Origin: an uncultured Parolsenella sp.
Lineage (GTDB): Bacteria > Actinomycetota > Coriobacteriia > Coriobacteriales > Atopobiaceae
Direction of reading: 5' to 3'
DNA: 64,000 nt
Assembly (NCBI RefSeq): GCF_934660935.1
Contig: NZ_CAKUIH010000001.1
Span: 124,001-188,000, forward strand
Below the pieces are notes generated by a model. That model worked only from the letters and a program-made list of their open reading frames with translations. It was not told where the DNA came from and did not search any database. The position numbers were made by a program, and so were the translations under genes. Shown here one piece after another: positions 1 through 7,924 of the stretch; the first letter of the stretch is position 1, and each line of letters starts with the position of its first letter.

Positions 1-1
1 C

Positions 2-730
2 ATTCACCCCGCCCGCATCGAGGAGATGTATAAGAAGGCGGAGACTCTCGTACAGCAGAGGGTTCAGGAGGCCGGTGAGCAGGCAGCCTTCGACGCTGGG
101 ATCCATGATCTCCACCCCGAGATTGTAAAGACGCTCGGCGCTCTCCGTTACCGCACTTCCTTTGGACAGAATGTCCTCTCACACTCCAAGCAGGTTTCTG
201 AGCTTTGCGGCATCATGGCTTCCGAGCTCGGTCTCGACCCGACGCTTCCCAAGCGCGCTGGTCTTCTCCACGATATCGGCAAGGCGATTGACCACGAGGT
301 TGAGGGACCTCATGCCGTTATCGGCGCTGATCTTGCCCGCCGTTATGGCGAGCGCCCTGAGGTCGTACACGCTATCGAGGCTCACCACGCAGACGTTGAG
401 CCCAACACCATCCTTGATCAGCTCGTGATGGCCGCCGACGCCGTTTCCGCCGCGCGCCCCGGTGCTCGCCGCGAGAGCGCTGAGACCTACATCAAGCGTC
501 TCCAGAAGCTCGAAGAGATTTCGAACGCCCACGATGGCGTCGAGCGTACCTATGCCATGCAGGCTGGTCGTGAGCTTCACGTTATGGTGCAGCCCGAGAA
601 GATCTCTGACGCTGAGGCCACGGTGCTCGCCCATGACATCGCCAAGCAGATCGAGGACGAGATGGAATACCCCGGTCAGGTCCGCGTCGTTGTCATTCGC
701 GAATCTCGCGCTGTCGACGTTGCCAAGTAG
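2..730 (+). CDS. rny: Ribonuclease Y (partial, C-terminal part)
   Basis: This is the C-terminal 242 residues of RNase Y, the membrane-anchored endoribonuclease that starts mRNA decay. The frame is open from base 2, so the N-terminal membrane segment, coiled coil and KH domain lie outside the window. Visible is the HD domain: the metal-binding HDIGKA motif lies near residue 90 of the fragment, followed by the HAVIG and EAHH motifs. The end of the protein (VRVVVIRESRAVDVAK) is typical of the family. A GHKL ATPase gene begins 17 bases downstream, so the two are probably cotranscribed. Identification is firm; only the 5' part is missing. Confidence 0.95.
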   Translation: MHPARIEEMYKKAETLVQQRVQEAGEQAAFDAGIHDLHPEIVKTLGALRYRTSFGQNVLSHSKQVSELCGIMASELGLDPTLPKRAGLLHDIGKAIDHEVEGPHAVIGADLARRYGERPEVVHAIEAHHADVEPNTILDQLVMAADAVSAARPGARRESAETYIKRLQKLEEISNAHDGVERTYAMQAGRELHVMVQPEKISDAEATVLAHDIAKQIEDEMEYPGQVRVVVIRESRAVDVAK

Positions 731-747
731 ACGTCGTTTACCATCGA

Positions 748-1863
748 ATGGCTGAAGATAGAACAGATTTCATGAGCGAGGGGGCCTCGAAGGGGACTCC
801 CTCGCTCGCTGATTTCGTTGCAAGCGTTTCGGGGGATTCCGCCATTAGGGTTGAAGAGTCCCTGGGTAACGGCTTTGTCAGGCTTCGTGTCGGCGAGGCG
901 GAGCGAAGGCAGGCGAAGCATGACATTCGCTGTGCCGAGGACGTTGTCATTGAGATGCTTCGTAACTCTCGTGACGCCGGTGCCCACACCATATTCGTAG
1001 CTACGAATCGCGATGGTGATGAGCGCAGCATCGTTATGATTGACGATGGCTCTGGCCTTCCTGATTCCATGCGTAAGAAGATTTTCGATGCGCGCGTTAC
1101 GTCCAAGCTCGATTCGGTGCATATGGACAGATGGGGCGTGCACGGAAGAGGCATGGCCCTGTTCTCCATTCGGGAGAATTCTAAGAGCTCCGATGTCATG
1201 GCCTCTGGCGTAGGGCTCGGCTCTTCCATTCGTGTCGTCTCGGATACGACGGCTTTGACCGAGCGCAAGGATCAAAGTACGTGGCCGACTATCGGCCGCG
1301 GAGATGAGGGCGAACCTAGACTTCGTGGTCCTAAAAACATAATCCGAACGAGCTGCGAATTTGCTTTGGAAGAGCGTGGCGTTTGCGAAGTGTATCTCGG
1401 ATCTGCGGCAGAGGTACTTGCCACTATGCGCGCGCTCACTAATGAATCTCCAGATCGCTCCCGCCTTCTATTCGTTGATGATATCGATGAGGTCAGAGTG
1501 ATTGATCGTCCTGCTGTTGCCGGGGATGCCCATGAGCTCGCTTCTATCGCCGAGTCACTTGGACTCTACATTTCGGAGCGGACTGCCCACCGCATATTAG
1601 CCGGTCAAATTAAGCCGCTTAGATCGGTCGCAAATAGGCTCACTCATCAGGGTGGCACCCCTGGTCCAAAGGAAATCGATCTCACTCGGGATCGTAGGGG
1701 CCTTCGTATTTCCAAAGACGACGTCGAGGAGTTCGCGCGTATTATGGAACGGGACTTCTCGTTATTGTCTGAGCGCTATTACCTCGCCCTTGCTGGCGAC
1801 CCGAGGATTAGCGTCTCGCATGATAAGGTAGTCGTAACGTTTGACCTTGAAAAAGAAGACTGA
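748..1863 (+). CDS. GHKL-type ATPase, unrecognised family
   Basis: A 371-residue protein with the Bergerat (GHKL) ATP-binding fold of HSP90, MutL and histidine kinases. The N box is VIEMLRNSRDAGA (about residues 68-80), the G1 box is DDGSGLP (about 98-104) and the G2-like box is GVHGRGMAL (about 129-137). No phospho-acceptor histidine, HSP90 middle domain or MutL endonuclease domain is visible. The C-terminal half (about 240-371) is unrecognised and includes a helical stretch around residues 265-300. It sits between rny and spoVS, where Bacillus carries ymdB. The start could be 748 or the ATG at 772; neither has a clear ribosome binding site. The function is unknown. Confidence 0.75.
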   Translation: MAEDRTDFMSEGASKGTPSLADFVASVSGDSAIRVEESLGNGFVRLRVGEAERRQAKHDIRCAEDVVIEMLRNSRDAGAHTIFVATNRDGDERSIVMIDDGSGLPDSMRKKIFDARVTSKLDSVHMDRWGVHGRGMALFSIRENSKSSDVMASGVGLGSSIRVVSDTTALTERKDQSTWPTIGRGDEGEPRLRGPKNIIRTSCEFALEERGVCEVYLGSAAEVLATMRALTNESPDRSRLLFVDDIDEVRVIDRPAVAGDAHELASIAESLGLYISERTAHRILAGQIKPLRSVANRLTHQGGTPGPKEIDLTRDRRGLRISKDDVEEFARIMERDFSLLSERYYLALAGDPRISVSHDKVVVTFDLEKED

Positions 1864-1959
1864 CGCGTCAGATCCTGCGCGTCTTATCGCGGTTCCAACG
1901 CTAACTATCGCAGCACAACAGCACCCGAATTATTCCAGTACACGACAGGAGCTTTACCC

Positions 1960-2277
1960 ATGGACTACCTAAAGGTCTCGAGCAAGTCGTCTCCCGCCTC
2001 TGTTGCGGGTGCCATTGCAGGTATGGTCAAGGATGGCGTGCCGGTCAATATCCAGTCTGTGGGTGCCGGCGCTGTTAACCAGGCTATCAAGGCCGTCGCA
2101 ATTGCACGCGGATTCTTGATTCCTGCCGGCTATGACATCTCCTGTGCCCCGACTTTCTCTGATATCGACATTGATGGCCAGAGTCGCACGGCAATTCGTA
2201 TTGCAATTTATGTTCATAGGCTTACCCCTGCCGATGCCACTCGCATCGAGCAGGGCGCTGGATCGGTGGTTGCGTAG
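1960..2277 (+). CDS. spoVS: Stage V sporulation protein S family (SpoVS)
   Basis: A 105-residue SpoVS/Alba-like protein. The family core is unmistakable: KVSSKSSPASVAGAIAG at the N-terminus, then SVGAGAVNQAIKAVAIARGF, then a beta-rich end. Family members are usually about 86 residues, so this one carries a C-terminal extension of about 19. In Bacillus SpoVS affects sporulation and septation; many non-sporulating bacteria also keep it and its molecular role is unclear. AGGAG sits 9 bases before the ATG. The stop codon overlaps the miaB GTG start by one base, so spoVS and miaB are probably translationally coupled. Confidence 0.92.
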   Translation: MDYLKVSSKSSPASVAGAIAGMVKDGVPVNIQSVGAGAVNQAIKAVAIARGFLIPAGYDISCAPTFSDIDIDGQSRTAIRIAIYVHRLTPADATRIEQGAGSVVA

Positions 2278-3644
2278 TGGAAGCTTCTCGTTCTCTTGCT
2301 GGTCTTACGTATCACGTCAAGACCTTCGGTTGTCAGATGAACCTTCATGACTCTGAACGCGTTTCTGGCGTGCTTGGGTCGTGCGGCTGTATCGAAGTTG
2401 CCTCGCCCGATGAGGCGGATATCGTCGTCTTCATGACTTGTTGTGTTCGCGAGAAGGCGGATACCCATCTGTATGGGCAGGTTTCTGCCATGGTGAGCGC
2501 TCCGGTACCGCCGAGCGGGCGTAGGCTTGTCGCCATTGGAGGCTGCATCGCCCAGAGGGATGGCGAGAACATCCGTAAGCACATGAAGAACGTCGATGTC
2601 GTCTTTGGTACGAGGGCTATCTCGAGTCTTCCCGAGCTGCTTGCTGGCGCTCTCGATGGTAATGGCAAGTCTGTTCAGGCGGACGTGAGCGAGGACGGTC
2701 CCGGCTTTTCCAGCGACCTCCCAAGCAGGCGTGAGACTCCTTGGCATGCTTGGGTTCCCATCATGACGGGCTGCAACAACTTCTGCAGTTACTGCATCGT
2801 GCCGTATGTCCGTGGCAGGGAAAGGGATCGCGTTTTCGAGGATATTGTCGACGAAGTAAGTCGCCTTCGTGAGGATGGTGTTCGCGAAGTCTGCCTTCTT
2901 GGCCAGAACGTCAACTCTTTCGGTCGCCAGCGCTATGGCTCACCCCGTTTTGCCGAGCTTCTCCTCGCGGTGGGGGAGACTGGCATCGAGCGTATTCGTT
3001 TCACGAGCTCTCACCCCAAGGATCTCTCGCCCGAGACAATTCTTGCGATGGCCGAGACTCCTGCCGTCATGCCGCAGCTTCATCTTGCGGTTCAGAGTGG
3101 TTCTACACGCGTTCTCAAGGCTATGAACCGTCATTATTCACGTGAGGATTATCTTGCCCTTGCTGACCAGATTAAGTCCGCAATGCCAGGAATCGCACTC
3201 TCAACGGACATCATCGTTGGTTTCCCCGGCGAGACCGAGGAAGACTTTGAGCAGACCCTCTCTCTCGTGAAAGAGGTCGGCTTTGAGTCTGCTTTCACCT
3301 TCATTTATTCGAAGCGCCCCGGTACCCCAGCTGCGGAAATAGATGACCCAACTCCCCGCGAGGTAATTCAGGAGCGATTCGACCGCTTGGCTGAGCTTGT
3401 CGCCCAGCAGGCATTCGATGCCAATCAGGTCGAGCTTGGTCGCACTGTCGAGGTGCTTGTGGAGGGTATCTCGAAGCGTGATGGCGATGTCCTTGTTGGT
3501 CATAGCCCGAAGAACAAGACCGTTCACTTCCGTGCTCCGGAAGGCATCGAACCCGATTCCCTCATCGGTAAGCTTGTTGATGTGAAGGTCGAGGAAGCAC
3601 GTACTTGGTATCTGCGCGGACCGATGGTGGGGGAGCCCAGGTGA
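2277..3644 (+). CDS. miaB: tRNA-2-methylthio-N6-dimethylallyladenosine synthase
   Basis: MiaB, 455 residues, is a radical-SAM methylthiotransferase that converts i6A37 to ms2i6A37 in tRNAs reading UNN codons. An N-terminal MTTase domain carries cysteines for the auxiliary cluster (FGCQMN near residue 18 and MTCCVRE near 53). The radical-SAM motif CNNFCSYC is at about 166-173, and a C-terminal TRAM domain binds tRNA. The start is GTG, overlapping the spoVS stop by one base. The end overlaps the miaA start by four bases (GTGA). MiaA makes the substrate of this enzyme, so the pair is one pathway. Confidence 0.96.
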   Translation: MEASRSLAGLTYHVKTFGCQMNLHDSERVSGVLGSCGCIEVASPDEADIVVFMTCCVREKADTHLYGQVSAMVSAPVPPSGRRLVAIGGCIAQRDGENIRKHMKNVDVVFGTRAISSLPELLAGALDGNGKSVQADVSEDGPGFSSDLPSRRETPWHAWVPIMTGCNNFCSYCIVPYVRGRERDRVFEDIVDEVSRLREDGVREVCLLGQNVNSFGRQRYGSPRFAELLLAVGETGIERIRFTSSHPKDLSPETILAMAETPAVMPQLHLAVQSGSTRVLKAMNRHYSREDYLALADQIKSAMPGIALSTDIIVGFPGETEEDFEQTLSLVKEVGFESAFTFIYSKRPGTPAAEIDDPTPREVIQERFDRLAELVAQQAFDANQVELGRTVEVLVEGISKRDGDVLVGHSPKNKTVHFRAPEGIEPDSLIGKLVDVKVEEARTWYLRGPMVGEPR

Positions 3645-4585
3645 GTGAGGGGCGGAGAGGTCCCGTTGTCTGCATAGTTGGGCCTACTGCCTCCGGTAAG
3701 AGCTCGCTTTCTGAACTCGTCGCGCTTGAACTTGGGAGTGACGTCATCTCGGTCGATTCCATGCAAGTTTATCGCGGCATGGATATCGGTACTGCTAAGA
3801 CGCCACTTCAAGAGAGGCGCGTTCCGCTGCAGATGGTCGATGTCGTAGGTATCGATGAGGACTATTCCGTTGCGAGGTTCCAGGAGGACAGCAGAAAGCT
3901 CATAGATGAGCGCTTGGCTGCGGGAAGCACTCCAGTTCTTTGCGGTGGCACGGGTCTCTATCTTGATGCTGTCATTGATGAGATGGAATTCCCGACCGGG
4001 GTAACCCATGGCGTTACACGTGGCCGCTATGAGCAAATGCTAGAGGACAAGGGTGCACGAGCGATTTGGGACCTCCTCTACGAGCGCGACCCTCACGGAG
4101 CGGAGGCGATTCACCCTAATAACTCCAAGCGAGTGGTTCGTGCTCTTGAAATGCTTGACCAGGGAGTCAAGTATTCCGCTCAGCTTGAGAACCTCCGTGT
4201 CCGAAAGCCTCGCTATGACGCTAAGATATGGGCTCTCACCATGGACAGGGATAGGCTTTACGCTCGTATCAACCAGCGCGTTGACATGATGGTCGAGCAA
4301 GGCCTCGTATCTGAGGTTGAAGGTCTTGTCTCCAGAGGTTATGGAGTTGACCTAACGGCCCGTCAGGCTATTGGCTATAAAGAGATTCTGCAATATCTTG
4401 ATGGCGAGATTAGCCTGGATGAGGCTGTCGAATTGATTAAGCGGCGAACGCGCCGCTATGCAAAGCGACAGCTTTCGTGGCTCCGTAGAGACGGGCGGGC
4501 GAACTGGATTGATCTCGACGTTGTTTCCCCTGATGAGGCGATGCATCTTATCGTATCTGATCTCCGCTCTCGTTATCGAAGCTAA
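3641..4585 (+). CDS. miaA: tRNA dimethylallyltransferase
   Basis: MiaA, 314 residues, transfers dimethylallyl from DMAPP to A37 of tRNA. The P-loop GPTASGKSS is close to the N-terminus, followed by the family motifs SVDSMQVYRGMDIGTAK and GGTGLYLDA. The C-terminal part contains RRTRRYAKRQLSWLRRD, which binds the anticodon stem-loop. I choose GTG at 3641 over an upstream in-frame TTG (3605): it overlaps the miaB stop as GTGA, a GGGGGAG lies just upstream, and it puts the P-loop at the usual distance. The DMAPP substrate depends on the MEP pathway genes elsewhere in this window. Confidence 0.95.
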   Translation: MSEGRRGPVVCIVGPTASGKSSLSELVALELGSDVISVDSMQVYRGMDIGTAKTPLQERRVPLQMVDVVGIDEDYSVARFQEDSRKLIDERLAAGSTPVLCGGTGLYLDAVIDEMEFPTGVTHGVTRGRYEQMLEDKGARAIWDLLYERDPHGAEAIHPNNSKRVVRALEMLDQGVKYSAQLENLRVRKPRYDAKIWALTMDRDRLYARINQRVDMMVEQGLVSEVEGLVSRGYGVDLTARQAIGYKEILQYLDGEISLDEAVELIKRRTRRYAKRQLSWLRRDGRANWIDLDVVSPDEAMHLIVSDLRSRYRS

Positions 4586-4616
4586 CGGGTCTTTCGTTTC
4601 TTAGAGGTGGTCGGTC

Positions 4617-5924
4617 ATGCCGAGATTCAAGTATATTGAGACGGCTCCGGTTCCAGAAAGAGCTCTCATTGTGGGAGTGGATACTGGCAAGGGCGATTGG
4701 CCCATGGCTGACTCCCTCGATGAGCTCGAGAGACTCGTTGCTACTGCAGATGGTGTGGTCGTTGGACGGGAGACTCAAAAACTCGACGCTCCTTCTCCGA
4801 AGACCTTCGTTGGCTCCGGTAAGGCTGAGGAGATTGCCGCTGCGGTTCGCAGGTTCGACGTTGACGTAGTTGTGTTTGACGATGAGCTCTCGCCGTCTCA
4901 GCAGTCAAATCTTGAGCGAACCTTTGGTGAGCCGGTTAAGGTCATAGATCGAACAGCCCTCATTCTCGACATCTTTGGCAGGCATGCTAAGACCAGAGAG
5001 GGTCGTCTCCAGGTCCAGCTCGCTCAGCTGCAGTATCTGTTTCCACGCCTTCGTGGCATGTGGAGCCATCTCATGGGTGAACAAACTCGAGGAGGTATCG
5101 GTAGTAGATTTGGCCAGGGTGAGAGTCAGCTTGAGGTTGACCGTAGGCTAATCAGGGATAGAATCTCCGCGCTGAAGCGCGAACTTGTCAAGCTCGAGAC
5201 GCGTCGTGAGACTCAGAGCAAAGCGCGCTGGGACTCTGGCATTTGGCGCGTAGCGTTGGCAGGGTATACGAATGCCGGTAAGTCTACCTTGCTTAATGCG
5301 CTGACCGATTCTGGCGTCTACGCAAAGGATGAGCTATTTGCGACGCTTGACCCCACGACCCGCTCCATCGATTTGGCTGAAGGACGCAAGATAACTCTTA
5401 CCGATACGGTTGGCTTTATCCAAAAGCTTCCCACGAGTCTTATCGAGAGTTTTAAGTCCACTCTTGCCGAGGTGAAGGCAGCCGATTTAGTCCTTGAGGT
5501 CGTTGACGCCAGTGATTCCAATTGGCAGAAGAAGCGTGATGCCGTCAATGAGATTCTCGATCAGATAGGGGCGAAGGGCATTCGCCGTGTGCTTGTATTT
5601 AACAAGTGCGATCTGCTCGGCCCTGATGACCTTTCGAGTCTTCGCGCCTATCATTCTGATGCCGTATTCGTATCCGCTGAAGAGGAAACGGGCTTGGCGG
5701 CACTCCTTCACAGGATTGCGGAGGAGGCGAGCGCTGGAGATACGACCCTTACGGCGCTAATTCCTTATGAAAAGGGCATTCTCATGAAGATGGTTCATGA
5801 GCGTTGCCAGGTTATTCACGAGCAATACCAAGGTGGGGGCTTGCTCGTCACGGCTAGAGTCTCCGCTCGTATGGCTGCGACACTCGCGCCTTATCAGGTT
5901 GGGGATTCTGATTCCATTAAGTAG
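4617..5924 (+). CDS. hflX: GTPase HflX
   Basis: HflX, 435 residues, is a ribosome-associated GTPase that splits stalled 70S ribosomes, known from heat stress in other bacteria. The N-terminal HflX domain carries the glycine-rich segment MGEQTRGGIGSRFGQGESQLE. It is followed by the G domain with P-loop GYTNAGKST (about residues 217-225), switch residues DPTTR, DTVGF and NKCD. The start follows a GAGGTGG site. The gene lies 31 bases after miaA, an association also seen in other bacteria. Its stop is 9 bases from the stop of the convergent DUF1624 gene, with no obvious terminator between them. Confidence 0.95.
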   Translation: MPRFKYIETAPVPERALIVGVDTGKGDWPMADSLDELERLVATADGVVVGRETQKLDAPSPKTFVGSGKAEEIAAAVRRFDVDVVVFDDELSPSQQSNLERTFGEPVKVIDRTALILDIFGRHAKTREGRLQVQLAQLQYLFPRLRGMWSHLMGEQTRGGIGSRFGQGESQLEVDRRLIRDRISALKRELVKLETRRETQSKARWDSGIWRVALAGYTNAGKSTLLNALTDSGVYAKDELFATLDPTTRSIDLAEGRKITLTDTVGFIQKLPTSLIESFKSTLAEVKAADLVLEVVDASDSNWQKKRDAVNEILDQIGAKGIRRVLVFNKCDLLGPDDLSSLRAYHSDAVFVSAEEETGLAALLHRIAEEASAGDTTLTALIPYEKGILMKMVHERCQVIHEQYQGGGLLVTARVSARMAATLAPYQVGDSDSIK

Positions 5925-5933
5925 CGTGATGCT

Positions 5934-6764
5934 TTAGCTGAAGACCAAGGTGAGAAGCGCTAGAACGATTGGTTGATGAACCACGTAAATTTCCAGAGCG
6001 TGTCTACCAATCCACTCAAGAGGAGCGCACCTTATCTTATTTAAGATACTGGGTACTCCTTGGTGCTTCATGTATAAGCCGAGTGTTGAACCTACAAGGA
6101 ATAGAAGCGAGTAGGGGATTGGCGGATAGTAATCACCCGATGAAAATGATGGCCCTGGAAACCCTAGCCAGTTCAGCATTTCTGTTATGTAGAGGCACCT
6201 TGGTAGCGTAATGTATGGCCCACCAAAGACGCCTAGTCCAAGCCTGCCTTGTGGCACTTCTAGGGTTAGCAAAAAGGCCAGGAACAGCGTTGTTGCTAAA
6301 AATGAGAGTTCAATTGATTTCGATCCATTTGCCGGGCGCGAGACAAGACCGTTAGGTTCGATTGCGCATGCATCTCGTTTTTTGCGAAAGAGCTCATTTA
6401 GTGCCCAGACCAGAAACGAGCTGAAGCCCATGCAGTAAATGATCCCGTAGCTAATAGGTGTGTCTACGGCAATTAACGTCGTCGCAATCCAGATGACGGC
6501 TGCGACGAATAGGTATTTTAGGGCCCACTTCAGGTTGTTTCTTGAGTAGCTGCACATGATTCCCGCGATGAGCAGGAAACACCATGAGATGGAGGCCCGC
6601 CAAACGTCCTGCAACGGGCTTCTAAACCAGCCTAAACGAACATCCCAGAGATAGACGATGTCATAGCAAGCATGAAACGCGACCATCGATACGACGGAAA
6701 TGCCTCGTAGGACGTCATAGCCGCGCACTCTTTGGCTTGAAACCATATGCTGGCTTGAAACCAT
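5934..6764 (-). CDS. DUF1624 (heparan-alpha-glucosaminide acetyltransferase-like) membrane protein
   Basis: A 276-residue polytopic membrane protein. The N-terminal motif RGYDVLRGISVVSMVAFHACYD and the following helices resemble the DUF1624 / HGSNAT catalytic family of membrane acyl-group transferases. The histidine in AFHAC is the likely conserved residue. The substrate cannot be told. It starts 8 bases after the lexA stop, so it is probably cotranscribed with lexA and may share SOS control. The first codons are a tandem 18-base duplication that gives two in-frame ATGs (6764 and 6746), so the true start is uncertain by six codons. Neither has a strong ribosome binding site. Confidence 0.75.
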   Translation of the reverse strand: MVSSQHMVSSQRVRGYDVLRGISVVSMVAFHACYDIVYLWDVRLGWFRSPLQDVWRASISWCFLLIAGIMCSYSRNNLKWALKYLFVAAVIWIATTLIAVDTPISYGIIYCMGFSSFLVWALNELFRKKRDACAIEPNGLVSRPANGSKSIELSFLATTLFLAFLLTLEVPQGRLGLGVFGGPYITLPRCLYITEMLNWLGFPGPSFSSGDYYPPIPYSLLFLVGSTLGLYMKHQGVPSILNKIRCAPLEWIGRHALEIYVVHQPIVLALLTLVFS

Positions 6765-6767
6765 ATG
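6734..6767. repeat. 18-base tandem duplication over a start codon
   Basis: Sixteen bases from 6734 recur exactly from 6752 (period 18). Each copy holds CATATG and encodes MVSSQ on the minus strand, so the DUF1624 protein would begin MVSSQHMVSSQR. The duplication keeps frame and doubles the initiation codon. Confidence 0.85.
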
Positions 6768-6772
6768 GCGAC

Positions 6773-7426
6773 CTACATGGAGCGGAAAAGACCGGTGACG
6801 CGGCCGAGGATTGTTGGGTTCGTTGCGTAGATGGGTTCCATCGTGTCATTCTCGGGCTGAAGGCGAATGCGATCCTTTTCCCTGTAGAAGGTCTTAACGG
6901 TTGCGGAATCTTCAATGAGGGCGACGACAATCTCTCCGTTGTGGGCGTCATGCTGTTCTCGGACAACGATGTAATCGCCGTCAAAAATGCCGGCATTAAT
7001 CATCGATTCGCCGCGGACGCGAAGGATGAAGGAACTCGAGTCACCCACGACGTTCGTGGGCAGGGTCATGACTTCCTCAACGTTTTGTTCGGCGAGAATA
7101 GGCAAGCCTGCGGCTACGCGACCAACGAGCGGGAGAGTCACCGTGTTCGTGTTGACGTCCTGCTTTACCTCTGCAAGCTTTGGGCTTTGTTTGGCTCGCG
7201 CTTTGGCATCCTCGCAGATTTCAATCGTGCGCGGCTTATTCGGATCTCTTTTGATGTAGCCGGCTTCTTCGAGCTTGTGGAGATGAGAGTGGACAGTCGA
7301 GGGCGAGGACAGGCCGATAGCTGAGCCTATCTCTCGAACGGAGGGGGGATAGCCATGTGTCGCCGTAAAGGCGCAAATGAAATCGAACGCCTGTTGCTGA
7401 CGCTTGGTGATCTTCTCTTTGGGCAT
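6773..7426 (-). CDS. lexA: SOS repressor LexA
   Basis: LexA, 217 residues. An N-terminal winged helix-turn-helix (ITKRQQQAFDFICAF, then PPSVREIGSAIGLSSPSTVHSHL) binds SOS boxes. The C-terminal S24 peptidase domain has the Ala-Gly cleavage site in RVAAGLP, catalytic serine in RGESM and lysine in TVKTF. RecA-stimulated self-cleavage therefore looks intact. I choose ATG 7426, not the longer frame to 7477, because GGAGGAG sits just upstream and the proposed -10 box lies at 7449-7454, inside the longer version. The promoter overlaps a LexA box, implying autoregulation. The DUF1624 gene follows closely. Confidence 0.96.
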   Translation of the reverse strand: MPKEKITKRQQQAFDFICAFTATHGYPPSVREIGSAIGLSSPSTVHSHLHKLEEAGYIKRDPNKPRTIEICEDAKARAKQSPKLAEVKQDVNTNTVTLPLVGRVAAGLPILAEQNVEEVMTLPTNVVGDSSSFILRVRGESMINAGIFDGDYIVVREQHDAHNGEIVVALIEDSATVKTFYREKDRIRLQPENDTMEPIYATNPTILGRVTGLFRSM

Positions 7427-7448
7427 GTCTCCTCCTTTGTTTTGAGCA

Positions 7449-7477
7449 ATCATACACCCGTTCGCTTTTGCATTCAA
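7449..7477 (-). promoter_or_regulatory. lexA promoter
   Basis: On the minus strand, -35 TTGAAT (7472-7477) and -10 TATGAT (7449-7454) are 17 bases apart. The -35 box overlaps a LexA box, so self-repression is expected. The transcript would start about 15 bases before the lexA ATG. Confidence 0.7.
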
Positions 7478-7545
7478 ACAAATGTTCTAATTTCTACTTG
7501 ACACGAACAAGCGTACGAGTATTCTATTTATAGAACAAATGTTCA
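7475..7545. promoter_or_regulatory. Three LexA boxes in the lexA divergent control region
   Basis: Three matches to the Gram-positive SOS consensus CGAACRNRYGTTYG: CAAACAAATGTTCT at 7475-7488 (12 of 14), CGAACAAGCGTACG at 7504-7517 (13 of 14) and AGAACAAATGTTCA at 7532-7545 (12 of 14). They are 28-29 bases apart, so close to the same helical face. The first covers the lexA -35 box. The second and third bracket the promoter of the divergent small gene, so both directions should be LexA-repressed. Confidence 0.85.
7498..7527 (+). promoter_or_regulatory. Promoter of the small SOS gene
   Basis: A perfect -35 TTGACA at 7498-7503 is followed after 18 bases by TTCTAT (7522-7527), a weak -10 match. 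LexA boxes occupy the spacer and the initiation region, as expected for tight repression. The -10 assignment is tentative. Confidence 0.6.
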
Positions 7546-7619
7546 GATATAGTTTAATGTCCGCAAGATGAAGTTAGATAGATGCTGTAAGAGTTGCTTA
7601 TTGGGGAGGATATAAGATC

Positions 7620-7865
7620 ATGACGAACAATATGTATTTCGTGTCCGGCACATCTGCCCTTAAGCCACAGGCTGTTGCTAACTTCACCGTCATTGGTGGC
7701 GGCAAATCTACCGCTGTGTCTGCTTCAGAGAATCTGAGGCCCACCGTCGCTTCTCTGAATGCTCCGAGCCTCGGTGCTCGCGAAGAACTCGGTGGCATGC
7801 TTGCATTCATCGTCACCTCTATCGTTGTCCTTGCCTTCTGGGCATTTACTCGAGGCGTCTTCTAG
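7620..7865 (+). CDS. LexA-controlled small tail-anchored membrane protein, unrecognised
   Basis: An 81-residue protein with no family I recognise. The N-terminal 55 or so residues are soluble and rich in Ser, Ala and Thr. Residues 58-76 form one hydrophobic helix (GMLAFIVTSIVVLAFWAF), ending TRGVF, so it looks tail-anchored. GGGGAGG precedes the ATG and two LexA boxes sit in its promoter. In Corynebacterium and Mycobacterium the gene between lexA and nrdR encodes the SOS division inhibitor DivS or ChiZ; this gene holds the same place but has no LysM domain. A role in SOS-linked division arrest is inference from position and control. Confidence 0.8.
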   Translation: MTNNMYFVSGTSALKPQAVANFTVIGGGKSTAVSASENLRPTVASLNAPSLGAREELGGMLAFIVTSIVVLAFWAFTRGVF

Positions 7866-7924
7866 CTAAGATAATGGCTGCTTATGGTATCTTTCCTTGA
7901 GAATGTATTATCGAGGGGAGTACC

